Positions 33,363 to 41,586 of a stretch of 41,614 nt of DNA are shown in pieces. Where the stretch lies: NCBI GenBank assembly GCA_024275095.1, contig JAJRZV010000046.1, positions 1 through 41,614 on the forward strand, given 5' to 3'. The position numbers and the translations under genes were made by a program. Numbering within the stretch: position 1 is the first letter of the stretch; every line of letters begins with the position of its first letter. The notes beneath the pieces are model-generated. The model searched no databases, was not told the DNA's origin, and worked only from the letters and a program-made list of their open reading frames with translations. Origin of the DNA: a bacterium (GTDB lineage: Bacteria; JAJRZV01).

Positions 33363-34910
33363 ATGGATCAAATGTTGGCTGGTACTCGTGGATGTATCTC
33401 TCCAAAGGTGAAGTTTCTGATTCTGTGCTGTGTGTGGATGCCCTTTGTAGCCTGTAGCACTCGTTATTATCTCAGAGCTTTTCCACTTCCAAGTAATCCG
33501 GAACTTCTCGACCGGGCTTTTCGCATAGTGGCAAAGAAAGTGGCTGAAAATCCCTTAATTCAGAAAGGACGTTCCTACGGTATTTTCAACATGGAATTGT
33601 CCGAAGGAAAGGATGACTACCCTGTGAAGGTTGTCGTTGAAGATATGCTCAAAGAGACACTGGTCTCGAAAGGAGCACGAGTTGTTGAAAGAGATGAAGA
33701 TGTAATGCTTCATTTAATTTTTGAAGATGCGGGTTCCCGGGTCACTTCTATTCTTACGGACCCTCTGAAGATAAACATATACGATCGAATATTCTCATTG
33801 CTGGAAAATCCTGAGTCCTCCCGGTGTGAAGCTCTCTCCCTTCTTAATGATCTGAAAGTCTATCGCGAGAGCTTTCAAAGAGGTAAAAAGGGCCACGATG
33901 CTGTTTACCTCGGGCCTTCTATCAGGGACAAGCTTGCTTCTTCCACCCTTGTTGTACCCGAATATCTCATTGCTTACCGTGTCTATACAGCAGGTGTGAG
34001 AATGTATGACGACGATACAAGCGATGCTTTTATCACGCGTGAGGCACGTGTTGAGCTTTTTGTTGAGATTGTAGAGACGAAAACCGGGATTGTGCTGTGG
34101 GCGGGGAGAATCAAAGGCGAAGTGAATGATAAAATTCCTTATTACGCAGCAGAGCAAACGGATTCTTCTGGATTTGTTTTTTACACGCATGCTTTCCCAC
34201 TTGTGGAAGAGGCTCGTGATATGCATGGAGACTTCCCCGTGGTGGTTATACAGTATGAAGAAAAGGCTCGCGAGGGAAGAGAGCCTGTTGGTGAGGTCGA
34301 GGAAGGAGTTGTAGAGAAAGAAGTTGTAAAAGAAGGCACTGTAAAAACAATCACTTTTAAAGGATCTGCAAGACCCCGTGAGAAACCTTTAAAAAAAGAA
34401 GTCGAGGCAACTGGTGAAGTCCGTAGAACACACAGACCTTACGCACCACTGGGCATTGTGTTCGGGACGGGTTTCATATCTGGTATCAGCTTTTTGCAAG
34501 CGACGTATAAAGGTAAGGAAGAGATAGACATGTTCAGTTACGGAGTGGATGCAAGAATGGGCTACCGGATTGGCAGGCACATCGTTCCGTTTGTGTTTTT
34601 CTCACATTCCTGGAGCAACATGAACTGGTTGAGAGTGGGTGCTGGAGCATCGCTGACTTTTCCCATTAAAAATTTGATTCCCGAGGCTGACCTTAAAATT
34701 GGTTATATAAGAGGAAAGGGTCCGTATACAAAAGGGTCGTTTTACATTGCACCTGGTGGAGGACTGAAATTCATGTTCATGAAAGACCTGGGCGTGTTCA
34801 TAGACATGGAGCTGGGTATTCACCAGGTTTATCGGCCGATTGAAGAATCTTTTCTCACACTCATAGGCGGTCTTTTAAATATAAGCCTCGGTGCGCTCGT
34901 AGTTCTGTAG
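33363..34910 (+). CDS. Unrecognised outer-membrane lipoprotein with possible beta-barrel C terminus
   Basis: This 515-residue protein belongs to no family recognised with confidence. After a basic N terminus, a hydrophobic run ends at MPFVAC, a likely lipobox (cysteine about residue 31). Residues about 60-300 contain alternating strands and the phrase VEIVETKTGIVLWAGRIKGEV, reminiscent of CsgG/FlgO-type secretion lipoproteins. A charged, glutamate-rich linker (about 305-360) leads into a C-terminal part with amphipathic strands and glycine- and aromatic-rich turns, compatible with a small beta-barrel. CAGGAG precedes the ATG. It stands alone between two copies of a degenerate repeat. A role at the cell envelope is inferred from the signal peptide only. 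Confidence 0.75.
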   Translation: MDQMLAGTRGCISPKVKFLILCCVWMPFVACSTRYYLRAFPLPSNPELLDRAFRIVAKKVAENPLIQKGRSYGIFNMELSEGKDDYPVKVVVEDMLKETLVSKGARVVERDEDVMLHLIFEDAGSRVTSILTDPLKINIYDRIFSLLENPESSRCEALSLLNDLKVYRESFQRGKKGHDAVYLGPSIRDKLASSTLVVPEYLIAYRVYTAGVRMYDDDTSDAFITREARVELFVEIVETKTGIVLWAGRIKGEVNDKIPYYAAEQTDSSGFVFYTHAFPLVEEARDMHGDFPVVVIQYEEKAREGREPVGEVEEGVVEKEVVKEGTVKTITFKGSARPREKPLKKEVEATGEVRRTHRPYAPLGIVFGTGFISGISFLQATYKGKEEIDMFSYGVDARMGYRIGRHIVPFVFFSHSWSNMNWLRVGAGASLTFPIKNLIPEADLKIGYIRGKGPYTKGSFYIAPGGGLKFMFMKDLGVFIDMELGIHQVYRPIEESFLTLIGGLLNISLGALVVL

Positions 34911-34918
34911 GACCTTAT

Positions 34919-35044
34919 CGGGGCCTGGTCTCAACATTTGACATTCGGGTTCTATGTCGAAGTTTTAAGGGCGGTGCGCCCGTGCACTACCTGGGAGCGA
35001 GATCGCTGCATCGACCTGCCTACGGCAGAACTCCTCGCAGTGGC
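34919..35044. repeat. Degenerate intergenic repeat, copy B (with one hairpin unit)
   Basis: This is the second copy of the block found at 32926, in the same orientation: 34919-34948 matches the first 30 bp with two differences. One hairpin unit follows at 34999-35044, opening GAGATCGCT and closing CGCAGTGGC, with the stem CTGCC-TAC-GGCAG. The remainder of the 34911-35237 gap is rich in G and C runs (35098-35131) and shows no gene. Confidence 0.72.
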
Positions 35045-35237
35045 TGGGAAAAGGGACAGAGGGTAAGGTTGGTGGGAGTTCACCCCGACTTCATCTTCCC
35101 CCGGGGGATAGGGGCGAGGGGGCATCACATTTTTGTTGAGCAGATTTCAGTGTGAAAGGGAAAAATGTTTGTGGTATTAACTGATACCGTTGCAGGGGAA
35201 GGGACTCTCTGGTAGATTAGACGCAGGAGTCGCCGCT

Positions 35238-35615
35238 ATGAAAGAGAAATTGAAGTCCTGGCTGTATCTGACATGGTGTGCTGTCAGACATTTTTTTCGC
35301 CGCCTGTTCACTGTTGTAACAGGGCAGTACAATGGACTGGAGCTTTTTCACCAGAATTATGTAACAGAAGGCCTGATCCCATTTGATGCTGAGACGGAGG
35401 AAGCGGTTGTTGCGGCACTTAAATGCGTAATGTGTGGGCAGTGCAGCATGGTGAAGATTTCAGATGCTCTGGATGCTGATATTGTTCCTGCAGCGCTGTT
35501 TAGAGATGTATCACAGAAAAGATACTTTGGGTCACTTGCCTTCTCAAAAGCACCCGAGTGTCCCTTTGGTGTGGATTTTGATGTATTTTCACATTTTGCT
35601 GCGGAGGCCTCGTGA
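35238..35615 (+). CDS. Small CxxC protein upstream of the flavoprotein
   Basis: This 125-residue protein is not recognised. An N-terminal amphipathic or membrane-peripheral segment (WLYLTWCAVRHFFRRLF) is followed by an acidic region and a cysteine motif, CVMCGQC, then PECPFGVDFDVF near the end. Spacing and position suggest an iron-sulfur or zinc accessory subunit of the flavoprotein and Fe-S protein encoded next. The ATG at 35238 has CAGGAG eight bases upstream; a longer frame begins with TTG at 35190. The stop overlaps the GTG start of the next gene by 4 bp, indicating coupling. Confidence 0.7.
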   Translation: MKEKLKSWLYLTWCAVRHFFRRLFTVVTGQYNGLELFHQNYVTEGLIPFDAETEEAVVAALKCVMCGQCSMVKISDALDADIVPAALFRDVSQKRYFGSLAFSKAPECPFGVDFDVFSHFAAEAS

Positions 35616-37108
35616 TACCCGAGTCCCTTAAAAGAGAACTGAAAAGTCTTTTGGGCGATAGGGCTTCTGATCATCCTGCTCATCTGAAGGCGTACAGCCG
35701 TGACATGTGGCCGTTTCTTCTTATTAAAATTCAGGAGGGCATGAACATCCCACCTCCAGATTTTGTTGTATGGCCGCGGACGGTAGAGGAGGTGTCCGTG
35801 GTGCTTCAAAAAGCTGCTGATGCCGGAGTGCCAATTACACCTTACGGTGGTGGTTCCGGGGTGTGTGGTGGGGCTGTACCCGAGAAGGGAGGAATCGTAG
35901 TTGACCTCAAGCTCATGCGTAACATTCGCATGCTGGACAGGGAGTCACTGCTTGTGGAAGTTGAGTGTGGATACAATGGCGAGCGTTTTGAACGCTACCT
36001 GCAACACAGGGGGTTAACCCTGGGACATTTCCCGTCTTCTATTTACTGCTCTACCGTGGGTGGCTGGGTGGCCACCCGCTCGGCCGGTCAGCTTTCCACC
36101 CTTTACGGGAAGATAGAGGACATGGTGGAAGCGATTGAGGTGGTTCTTCCGTCTGGAGAGGTTTTCAGCACTCGCAAGAAGCCTCGTTCTGCTTCAGGTC
36201 CCGATTTCAACCAGCTTTTCGTGGGGTCGGAAGGAGTGCTGGGTATCATTACCAGTACAACCCTTCGACTCCACAATCAGCCCGAGACAAGGGTATTCAG
36301 GGGCATTAAATTTAAAGATGTGTATGCAGGAATCGAATCCATCAGAGAAATTATGCAACGCGGTATCAAACCATCAGCCGTAAGGCTGTACGACGAGCTT
36401 GACACTCTTCTGGTCGCTTCGGACCTGGGCGGCGAAAAAGGTGAGAAGAAAGAAGGCTTTTTGAAAACCCTGATGATGCGTGCTCAACGGCTTGCACTTT
36501 CTTATCCGTCCATTACACGGGGATTGCTTAACATCGTACCTGGTGAATGTCTGTTGATTCTTGCATTTGATGGTACATCACGTGAGGTGGAATGGGCACT
36601 GGGTGAGAGTCTTGAAATATGTAAGGAACATGAAGGTGTAGATCAGGGAGAAAAACCAGGCATTGCATGGTGGAAGGATAGATATAAGGTCTCGTACAAC
36701 ATGTCACCGGTATTTTACGGAGGGTCTTTCGTGGACACAATCGAAGTTGCCGGACCGTGGTCAGTCATTCCAAAACTTTACGATGAAATAAGGAAGGCTG
36801 TAACTCGACAGGCTGTAATTCTTGCGCATTTCTCTCATGCCTATCCTGACGGGTGTTCGATCTATTTCACATTCGCTGCAACAGGAGGAAGCGGCGAGGA
36901 AAAATTGAAAAAATACACCGATATATGGCAGGCAGCCATGGAAGCCTGTCTCAGTGCCGGCGGTAGCATCAGTCATCACCACGGTGTTGGCAGACTTAAA
37001 GCTCCGTTTGTTGAGAGGGAACTCGGAGGGGCCTACGGCATTCTCAGAGAAATCAAAAAGACACTGGATCCACGGGGAATTATGAATCCCGGAGTAATGG
37101 GGCTCTGA
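35612..37108 (+). CDS. FAD-linked oxidase, AGPS/GlcD type
   Basis: This 498-residue flavoprotein is of the vanillyl-alcohol-oxidase fold. The FAD-binding half has PYGGGSGVCGGAVP at residues 77-90 and a later STVGGWVATRSAGQ. The C-terminal half has SHHHGVGRLKAPF and ends LDPRGIMNPG. The wording of these motifs, especially GGWVATRSAGQ and the HHH before GVG, is closer to alkyl-dihydroxyacetonephosphate synthase than to plain glycolate oxidase. However, the next gene encodes a GlcF/HdrD-like iron-sulfur partner, as in lactate and glycolate dehydrogenases. It may be a quinone- or heterodisulfide-linked 2-hydroxyacid dehydrogenase or an ether-lipid enzyme. The start is a GTG overlapping the upstream gene. 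Confidence 0.83.
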   Translation: MIPESLKRELKSLLGDRASDHPAHLKAYSRDMWPFLLIKIQEGMNIPPPDFVVWPRTVEEVSVVLQKAADAGVPITPYGGGSGVCGGAVPEKGGIVVDLKLMRNIRMLDRESLLVEVECGYNGERFERYLQHRGLTLGHFPSSIYCSTVGGWVATRSAGQLSTLYGKIEDMVEAIEVVLPSGEVFSTRKKPRSASGPDFNQLFVGSEGVLGIITSTTLRLHNQPETRVFRGIKFKDVYAGIESIREIMQRGIKPSAVRLYDELDTLLVASDLGGEKGEKKEGFLKTLMMRAQRLALSYPSITRGLLNIVPGECLLILAFDGTSREVEWALGESLEICKEHEGVDQGEKPGIAWWKDRYKVSYNMSPVFYGGSFVDTIEVAGPWSVIPKLYDEIRKAVTRQAVILAHFSHAYPDGCSIYFTFAATGGSGEEKLKKYTDIWQAAMEACLSAGGSISHHHGVGRLKAPFVERELGGAYGILREIKKTLDPRGIMNPGVMGL

Positions 37109-38191
37109 ATGAAAGACAGGTTTGACAAAAGTACGCTTAAATCCGCCACGTACTGCACCTTCTGTCCCAAGATGTGCCGTTTTGCGTGTCCTGCAGCGGA
37201 ATTTTCAGGTGATGAGGCTTTTGTACCTTCAGTCAAGGTGGGGGCATTGTGGGAGTACTCGCGGGAGCGGGGGGATTTTGGTGTTGCACGCTATTCCTTT
37301 ACAGGGTGCTTTTTCTGCCTGGAATGCAGGGAATACTGTTATCACGAAATTGATGTGCCTTCACTCATGGCTATTGGTCGAAGTATCGTACACGCTTATC
37401 AACCTTACGAGAAGACAATTGAAATTAGAAAAAACATTGAAACCTCGGGCAACATGTTTGGTGATCAGCTTGCGTGGAATGATCTTTCTTTTTCACGGGT
37501 CATAGAAAAGGAGGTTGTTATATTTCCTGGATGTCACGTGCTCAAGTACGAGAAAGAAATGCTTGAGAAAGCTTTTGCTGTTCTGGAACGCAGCAATGTA
37601 AACTTCGCCGGTCTTCCTGAAGAAGCGGTGCCTGCTTGCTGTGGCTACCCATTGCATGCACTGGGTGACATTGAAGGGTTTAAAGAACATGCGGCGAAAG
37701 TCGTTCAATCCTTGAAAACTGTGGCAACGCTGGTGACGCTGTGTCCTCACTGTGCCTACACATTTAAGAATATATATTCCAGCGTAGGTGTAAAGGTTCC
37801 GTTCGAAGTTCTTACGCATGTTGAATATCTTTCGCAGGCGATCAGGTTTGTTCCTGAGCGGATTTTACATGACCCATTTATCTATCATGACCCCTGCTAC
37901 CTGGGCCGGCATATGGGGCTTTATTCTGAAGCACGCCAGCTGGTGTGGAAGGCTGTGGACGATGTTGCCGAATTCTTGCATTCAAGGGGGGATGCTGACT
38001 GCTGTGGTGCAGGTGGAATGGTTCCTTACATTAATGAATCGCTTGCCGATGCTGTAACCGAAGCGCGTTTGAAAGATGTGGACGAACGCTACGAAATCAT
38101 TGCCCCGTGTCCCCATTGCCGCCTCAGGTTCCGGGATAAAGGGCGCGTGGCTCTGGATATTTTTGACATTTTTGAGAGGGCCATAAGGTGA
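37109..38191 (+). CDS. Iron-sulfur protein with CCG domains (GlcF/HdrD-like)
   Basis: This 360-residue electron-transfer protein has two ferredoxin-like cysteine sets near the N terminus (CTFCPKMCRFAC and CFFCLECREYC). Two CCG-type domains follow, with VPACCGYPLHALGD, HDPCYLGRH and DCCGAGGM. CCG domains bind noncubane or cubane clusters in heterodisulfide reductase and glycolate oxidase subunits. It starts immediately after the flavoprotein gene and overlaps the next gene by 4 bp. Together with the flavoprotein it would form a membrane-peripheral oxidoreductase. Substrate and electron acceptor are unknown. Confidence 0.85.
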   Translation: MKDRFDKSTLKSATYCTFCPKMCRFACPAAEFSGDEAFVPSVKVGALWEYSRERGDFGVARYSFTGCFFCLECREYCYHEIDVPSLMAIGRSIVHAYQPYEKTIEIRKNIETSGNMFGDQLAWNDLSFSRVIEKEVVIFPGCHVLKYEKEMLEKAFAVLERSNVNFAGLPEEAVPACCGYPLHALGDIEGFKEHAAKVVQSLKTVATLVTLCPHCAYTFKNIYSSVGVKVPFEVLTHVEYLSQAIRFVPERILHDPFIYHDPCYLGRHMGLYSEARQLVWKAVDDVAEFLHSRGDADCCGAGGMVPYINESLADAVTEARLKDVDERYEIIAPCPHCRLRFRDKGRVALDIFDIFERAIR

Positions 38192-39102
38192 GTGTATTTT
38201 ACGTTGTAAATCCTGCCTCCAAAAACGGACGCACCAGGAATATATGGCTCAGCCGACTGAAAGACGTGGAAACCTATACCCCTGATTTTCGATGGGAGTT
38301 TACCGAGGGACCGATGCACGCTGTAGAAATTGCCCGTAATGCCTGTGATAAAGGTTTCAAAATTGTCGTGTCCGTGGGTGGTGATGGCACACTCAATGAG
38401 GTTCTTAACGGCGTGATGACTTCGGGCAAAAGCAAGAAAGTAAAACTGGGGATCCTTTCCCTTGGTACAGGTTAGGATTTTCGGAAAACCCTGGGGCTGA
38501 GTGGAAACTTCGACGAAATGATAGACGCTGTTTCTCAGGGACGCACAAAAAAGATGGATGTTGGACTGGCTGTGTTTCAGGGGCACGATGGTAAAAAAAC
38601 GAAAAGATACTTTATCAACATTGCTGACATGGGGATAGGTGGAGAGACAGTTGCCAGAGTCAACCGGACAACCAAGGCCTTTGGAGGATTTGTTTCGTTT
38701 TTATGGGGTACCCTTGCAACACTTGTAACCTACAGGCCCAAAAAGATGGTCTATTCCATAGATGGTAAGGAAAAGGAAGAGGTCGTAACCATGATTGTAG
38801 TCGCCAACGGAAGGTTCTTTGGCGGAGGAATGCATATTGCTCCAACGGCCATGCCTGATGATGGTTTGTTCGACGTGGTCGTAATACGAGAGGCGGGTTT
38901 GCTGGATTTCCTCAAGTACGGCTCTTACATTTACAAGGGCGAAAAAATTGATGCAGAAGGTCGTGTGGAGTACCTGCGCGCGAAGAAAGTAGAGGGTCGA
39001 TGTGATGACCTTGTTTATATTGACGTAGACGGAGAACAGCCAGGTGTATTGCCTGCTTCGTTTGAAATTATCCCTTCAGCAATAAATTTTGTCGTGCCCT
39101 GA
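38188..39102 (+). CDS. Diacylglycerol/lipid kinase family protein, interrupted by in-frame TAG at codon 96
   Basis: This is an ATP-dependent lipid kinase of the DagK/YegS/LCB5 family. The N-terminal half has FYVVNPASKNG and VSVGGDGTLNEVLNGV, which is the nucleotide-binding loop. The frame then meets TAG (38473-38475) exactly after LSLGTG, in place of the asparagine or similar residue of the GTGNDF motif. DFRKTLG follows directly, and the rest of the family continues to TGA at 39102 (NIADMGIGGETV, VVANGRFFGGGMHIAP, DVDGEQPG). Intact length would be 304 residues. The GTG start overlaps the upstream stop. An N codon is at least two changes from TAG; serine TCG or lysine AAG would be one. Confidence 0.86.
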
Positions 39103-39124
39103 ATTGAATCCTCTCTTTTTAAAA

Positions 39125-41398
39125 GTGCGGGTGTTGCTGTTTTTTGTACTGGTGGCACTGGTATATAGTCCAGGATGTGGTGAAGAGGGTGGCGGACTTC
39201 GAATTACCTCACAGGGTGCATTATCCCTGAGTGAAAATGGGCAGGTGGTATTCAGGTCAGCCTCGCCGCTTTTCCAGGTTGGATTTGGCTCTGTCAATGC
39301 CTTCATGGCCGCGGGCATGTTTCATATAGAGGAGAACTTGAGGTGGGAAAATCCCTATGAAATATCAGTTATTACCCGGAGAGCCTCCTCGTGTGCCATG
39401 CGCTTCAAATTTCCCTCAGGGGTTACATATTATCTTGAATGCGAGAAAGCTTCACACTGGTGGAAGTTTTTACTTCGGCCTGATGAAAACAGCATTACAG
39501 AGAAACCCGCTGCAGTGAAACTCCGCATTTCATGCACAAGGAGTGAGCACTTCCTGGGATTTGGGGAGCGCTCCAATACACTTGACCAGCGCGGGAATGT
39601 ACTTGAGAACTGGACAAGCGAGGATGGCATAGGAAAGGCCCCTCTGCCCCTTTTTCCCATTGTAGGTAGTTTAACCACCACCCATTTTGCCATTCCTTTT
39701 TACCTTTCTACACGCGGTTACGGCTTTTTGCTGGATGATACTCACTATGCCCGCTTCGATGTATGCCGTGCGGAAGAAAATATCCTCTCTGTGGTGGTAT
39801 GGAATGCAGACCCAGTATTTTACGTATTTCCGGGACATTCCACTGCACCGCTGGAAATTATTTCTAGCATGACAGAACTCACCGGCAGGGCGGAGCTCCC
39901 GCCTGAATGGGTGTTTGCGCCGCAGGAATGGGCCAAGCATTCTCAGCAAAACGTGATGAATCGTGCTGATGCACTTCGCGCACATGGTATACCCGCCTCT
40001 GTAATGTGGTACGAAGACTGGAACTGGCCGGGAACTGACTACCCTGACCTCCAATGGCTTAACAAATATCTTCACCAGCGAGGTTTTGCCGCATTTGCTT
40101 ATCAGAATCCCTTCTTGCCGGAGCCCTCTCCTGAAGAGGAACAGTATGCCATTCGCACTCCAGAGGGCGAGGTGTATCTGTTTCCGTATCTGGATGGTCC
40201 CTCGTCACTTATGGACCTTACCAACTACCAGACGCTTCGGTGGTACGAACGACAGGTGGCGCACATGGCCGCTCTTGGATTTGATGGAGGAATGGTGGAT
40301 TTCGGAGAGTGGGTACCTTTCGATGCCCGCTTCAGCGACGGCAGAAGTGGTGCGGAGTTGCACAATCTTTATCCCAACCTGTGGGGTGAGATAAATAAAA
40401 AGGCGTGGGAAAAATACCGTGGCGCTGGCAATTATGCTTTCTACATGCGCGCGGGATTTACAGGCATTCAGTCCATAGCCACTTTTGTATGGGCAGGCGA
40501 TCAGCTTCCGAATTTTGACCGGCAGGATGGCATAGGGTCTATCGTGCCCATGGGACTTTCCCTGGGTATCTCCGGCGTTCCGTTTTACGGGCATGACATT
40601 GCGGGCTACACGTCCATATTTCAAAAAACAACTAAAGAACTCTTTTTCCGATGGGTTGAACTGGGAGCATTCTCCCCGATAATGAGGGCCCATGGAGGAT
40701 ACACGCCGTACGAAAACTGGCACGCGTTTTCTGATACTGAAACCACAGAGTTTTACAGAAACCTCTGCACTCTCCGGGTAAAGCTGTTCCCCTATATTTA
40801 TGCAATGGCAAAGTTGTCCTCCCGGAAGGGTTACCCCATGATGCGTGCCCTTTACCTGCACTGGCCACAGGATGACGAAACCTTGAAACTCGACCAGGAA
40901 TTCATGCTTGGTGATTTCTTGCTTGTTGCGCCGGTGGTTCGTGAAGGTGCCCGGAAGGTGGATGTATATTTACCCCGGGGGAGATGGTTTGATTTTTTTA
41001 CAAACGAGGTATATGAAGGCGGGCACTGGATCAGGAAGCCGGTGGAACTTGATGAAATTGCTGTGTTTGTAAGGGAAGGCGCTGTTCTTCCCATGCTGAG
41101 TGAGGCACCTGATACACTTCGCAGGAATGCCGATGCAGATATAAAGACCCTTGCTGATGTAGAAAATAAGATCGAAGTTCATGTGTACGCGTATGCTTCG
41201 GGCTTCATTGAACTTGCAGATGGTACGGTAATCGAAAATGAATACAACAGTAGCTTTCCTGCCTCTTTTACTGTCCAGGAGTCTGAAAATATTACTGTAG
41301 ATAAGAATTCTTCCAAGTCTGTATGCAAGCACCTCTGGTGCGTTCGGATATATTCGCCCGTGCACACCTATCGCATGAACATCGTATTTCACCAATAA
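39125..41398 (+). CDS. GH31 family glycoside hydrolase lipoprotein
   Basis: This enzyme of about 757 residues from glycoside hydrolase family 31 (alpha-glucosidase, alpha-xylosidase, sulfoquinovosidase group) has the predicted nucleophile D392 in MVDFGEW. The acid/base is D459 in VWAGDQ, by analogy with related enzymes. Other GH31 hallmarks are SGVPFYGHDIAGY and FSPIMRAHGG. An N-terminal hydrophobic segment ends at SPGC, a weak lipobox, so it is probably lipid-anchored in the periplasm or surface. Possible starts are TTG 39089, TTG 39104 or GTG 39125; the last gives the cleanest signal peptide. The sulfoquinovose-binding tryptophan motif of YihQ was not found, so a neutral alpha-glycan substrate is likelier. 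Confidence 0.88.
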   Translation: MRVLLFFVLVALVYSPGCGEEGGGLRITSQGALSLSENGQVVFRSASPLFQVGFGSVNAFMAAGMFHIEENLRWENPYEISVITRRASSCAMRFKFPSGVTYYLECEKASHWWKFLLRPDENSITEKPAAVKLRISCTRSEHFLGFGERSNTLDQRGNVLENWTSEDGIGKAPLPLFPIVGSLTTTHFAIPFYLSTRGYGFLLDDTHYARFDVCRAEENILSVVVWNADPVFYVFPGHSTAPLEIISSMTELTGRAELPPEWVFAPQEWAKHSQQNVMNRADALRAHGIPASVMWYEDWNWPGTDYPDLQWLNKYLHQRGFAAFAYQNPFLPEPSPEEEQYAIRTPEGEVYLFPYLDGPSSLMDLTNYQTLRWYERQVAHMAALGFDGGMVDFGEWVPFDARFSDGRSGAELHNLYPNLWGEINKKAWEKYRGAGNYAFYMRAGFTGIQSIATFVWAGDQLPNFDRQDGIGSIVPMGLSLGISGVPFYGHDIAGYTSIFQKTTKELFFRWVELGAFSPIMRAHGGYTPYENWHAFSDTETTEFYRNLCTLRVKLFPYIYAMAKLSSRKGYPMMRALYLHWPQDDETLKLDQEFMLGDFLLVAPVVREGARKVDVYLPRGRWFDFFTNEVYEGGHWIRKPVELDEIAVFVREGAVLPMLSEAPDTLRRNADADIKTLADVENKIEVHVYAYASGFIELADGTVIENEYNSSFPASFTVQESENITVDKNSSKSVCKHLWCVRIYSPVHTYRMNIVFHQ

Positions 41399-41586
41399 AG
41401 CCTGCGTGCAGATTTTTAAAGGACTAAGAACTTTTTAAATTAAACGCCTTCTTTTTTTCTAAGTTAAGCAGGTTGTGTATTACTAATTGTGTCTGGGTAT
41501 ATAGCATGAATGGGGGGTGGTGCCAGGAATATACCCGCGGGAAGCCCCTATATAGTAAATAAAATAACCTCCTGGGCAATACACTT
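41399..41586. other. Intergenic region with nested inverted repeats
   Basis: No gene is visible. GGGTATAT (41495-41502) pairs perfectly with ATATACCC (41529-41536) around a G-rich 26-nt loop. Farther out GTGTATT (41476-41482) pairs with AATACAC near 41577-41583. This may be a structured leader, a terminator region of the GH31 gene or chance. A T-rich run near 41450 is not preceded by a convincing stem. Confidence 0.4.

Noticed and set aside
17290-39102. Selenocysteine or a wholesale alternative genetic code as the cause of the in-frame stops
   Set aside because: None of the internal stops is TGA, and TAA, TAG and TGA all serve as normal terminators of other genes in the window.
40205-40861. 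218-codon minus-strand open frame
   Set aside because: Fully inside the well-supported GH31 gene on the other strand and without family resemblance.
39125-41398. Sulfoquinovosidase (YihQ) assignment for the GH31 protein
   Set aside because: The catalytic surroundings are similar, but the sulfonate-recognition arginine/tryptophan stretch of YihQ could not be found.
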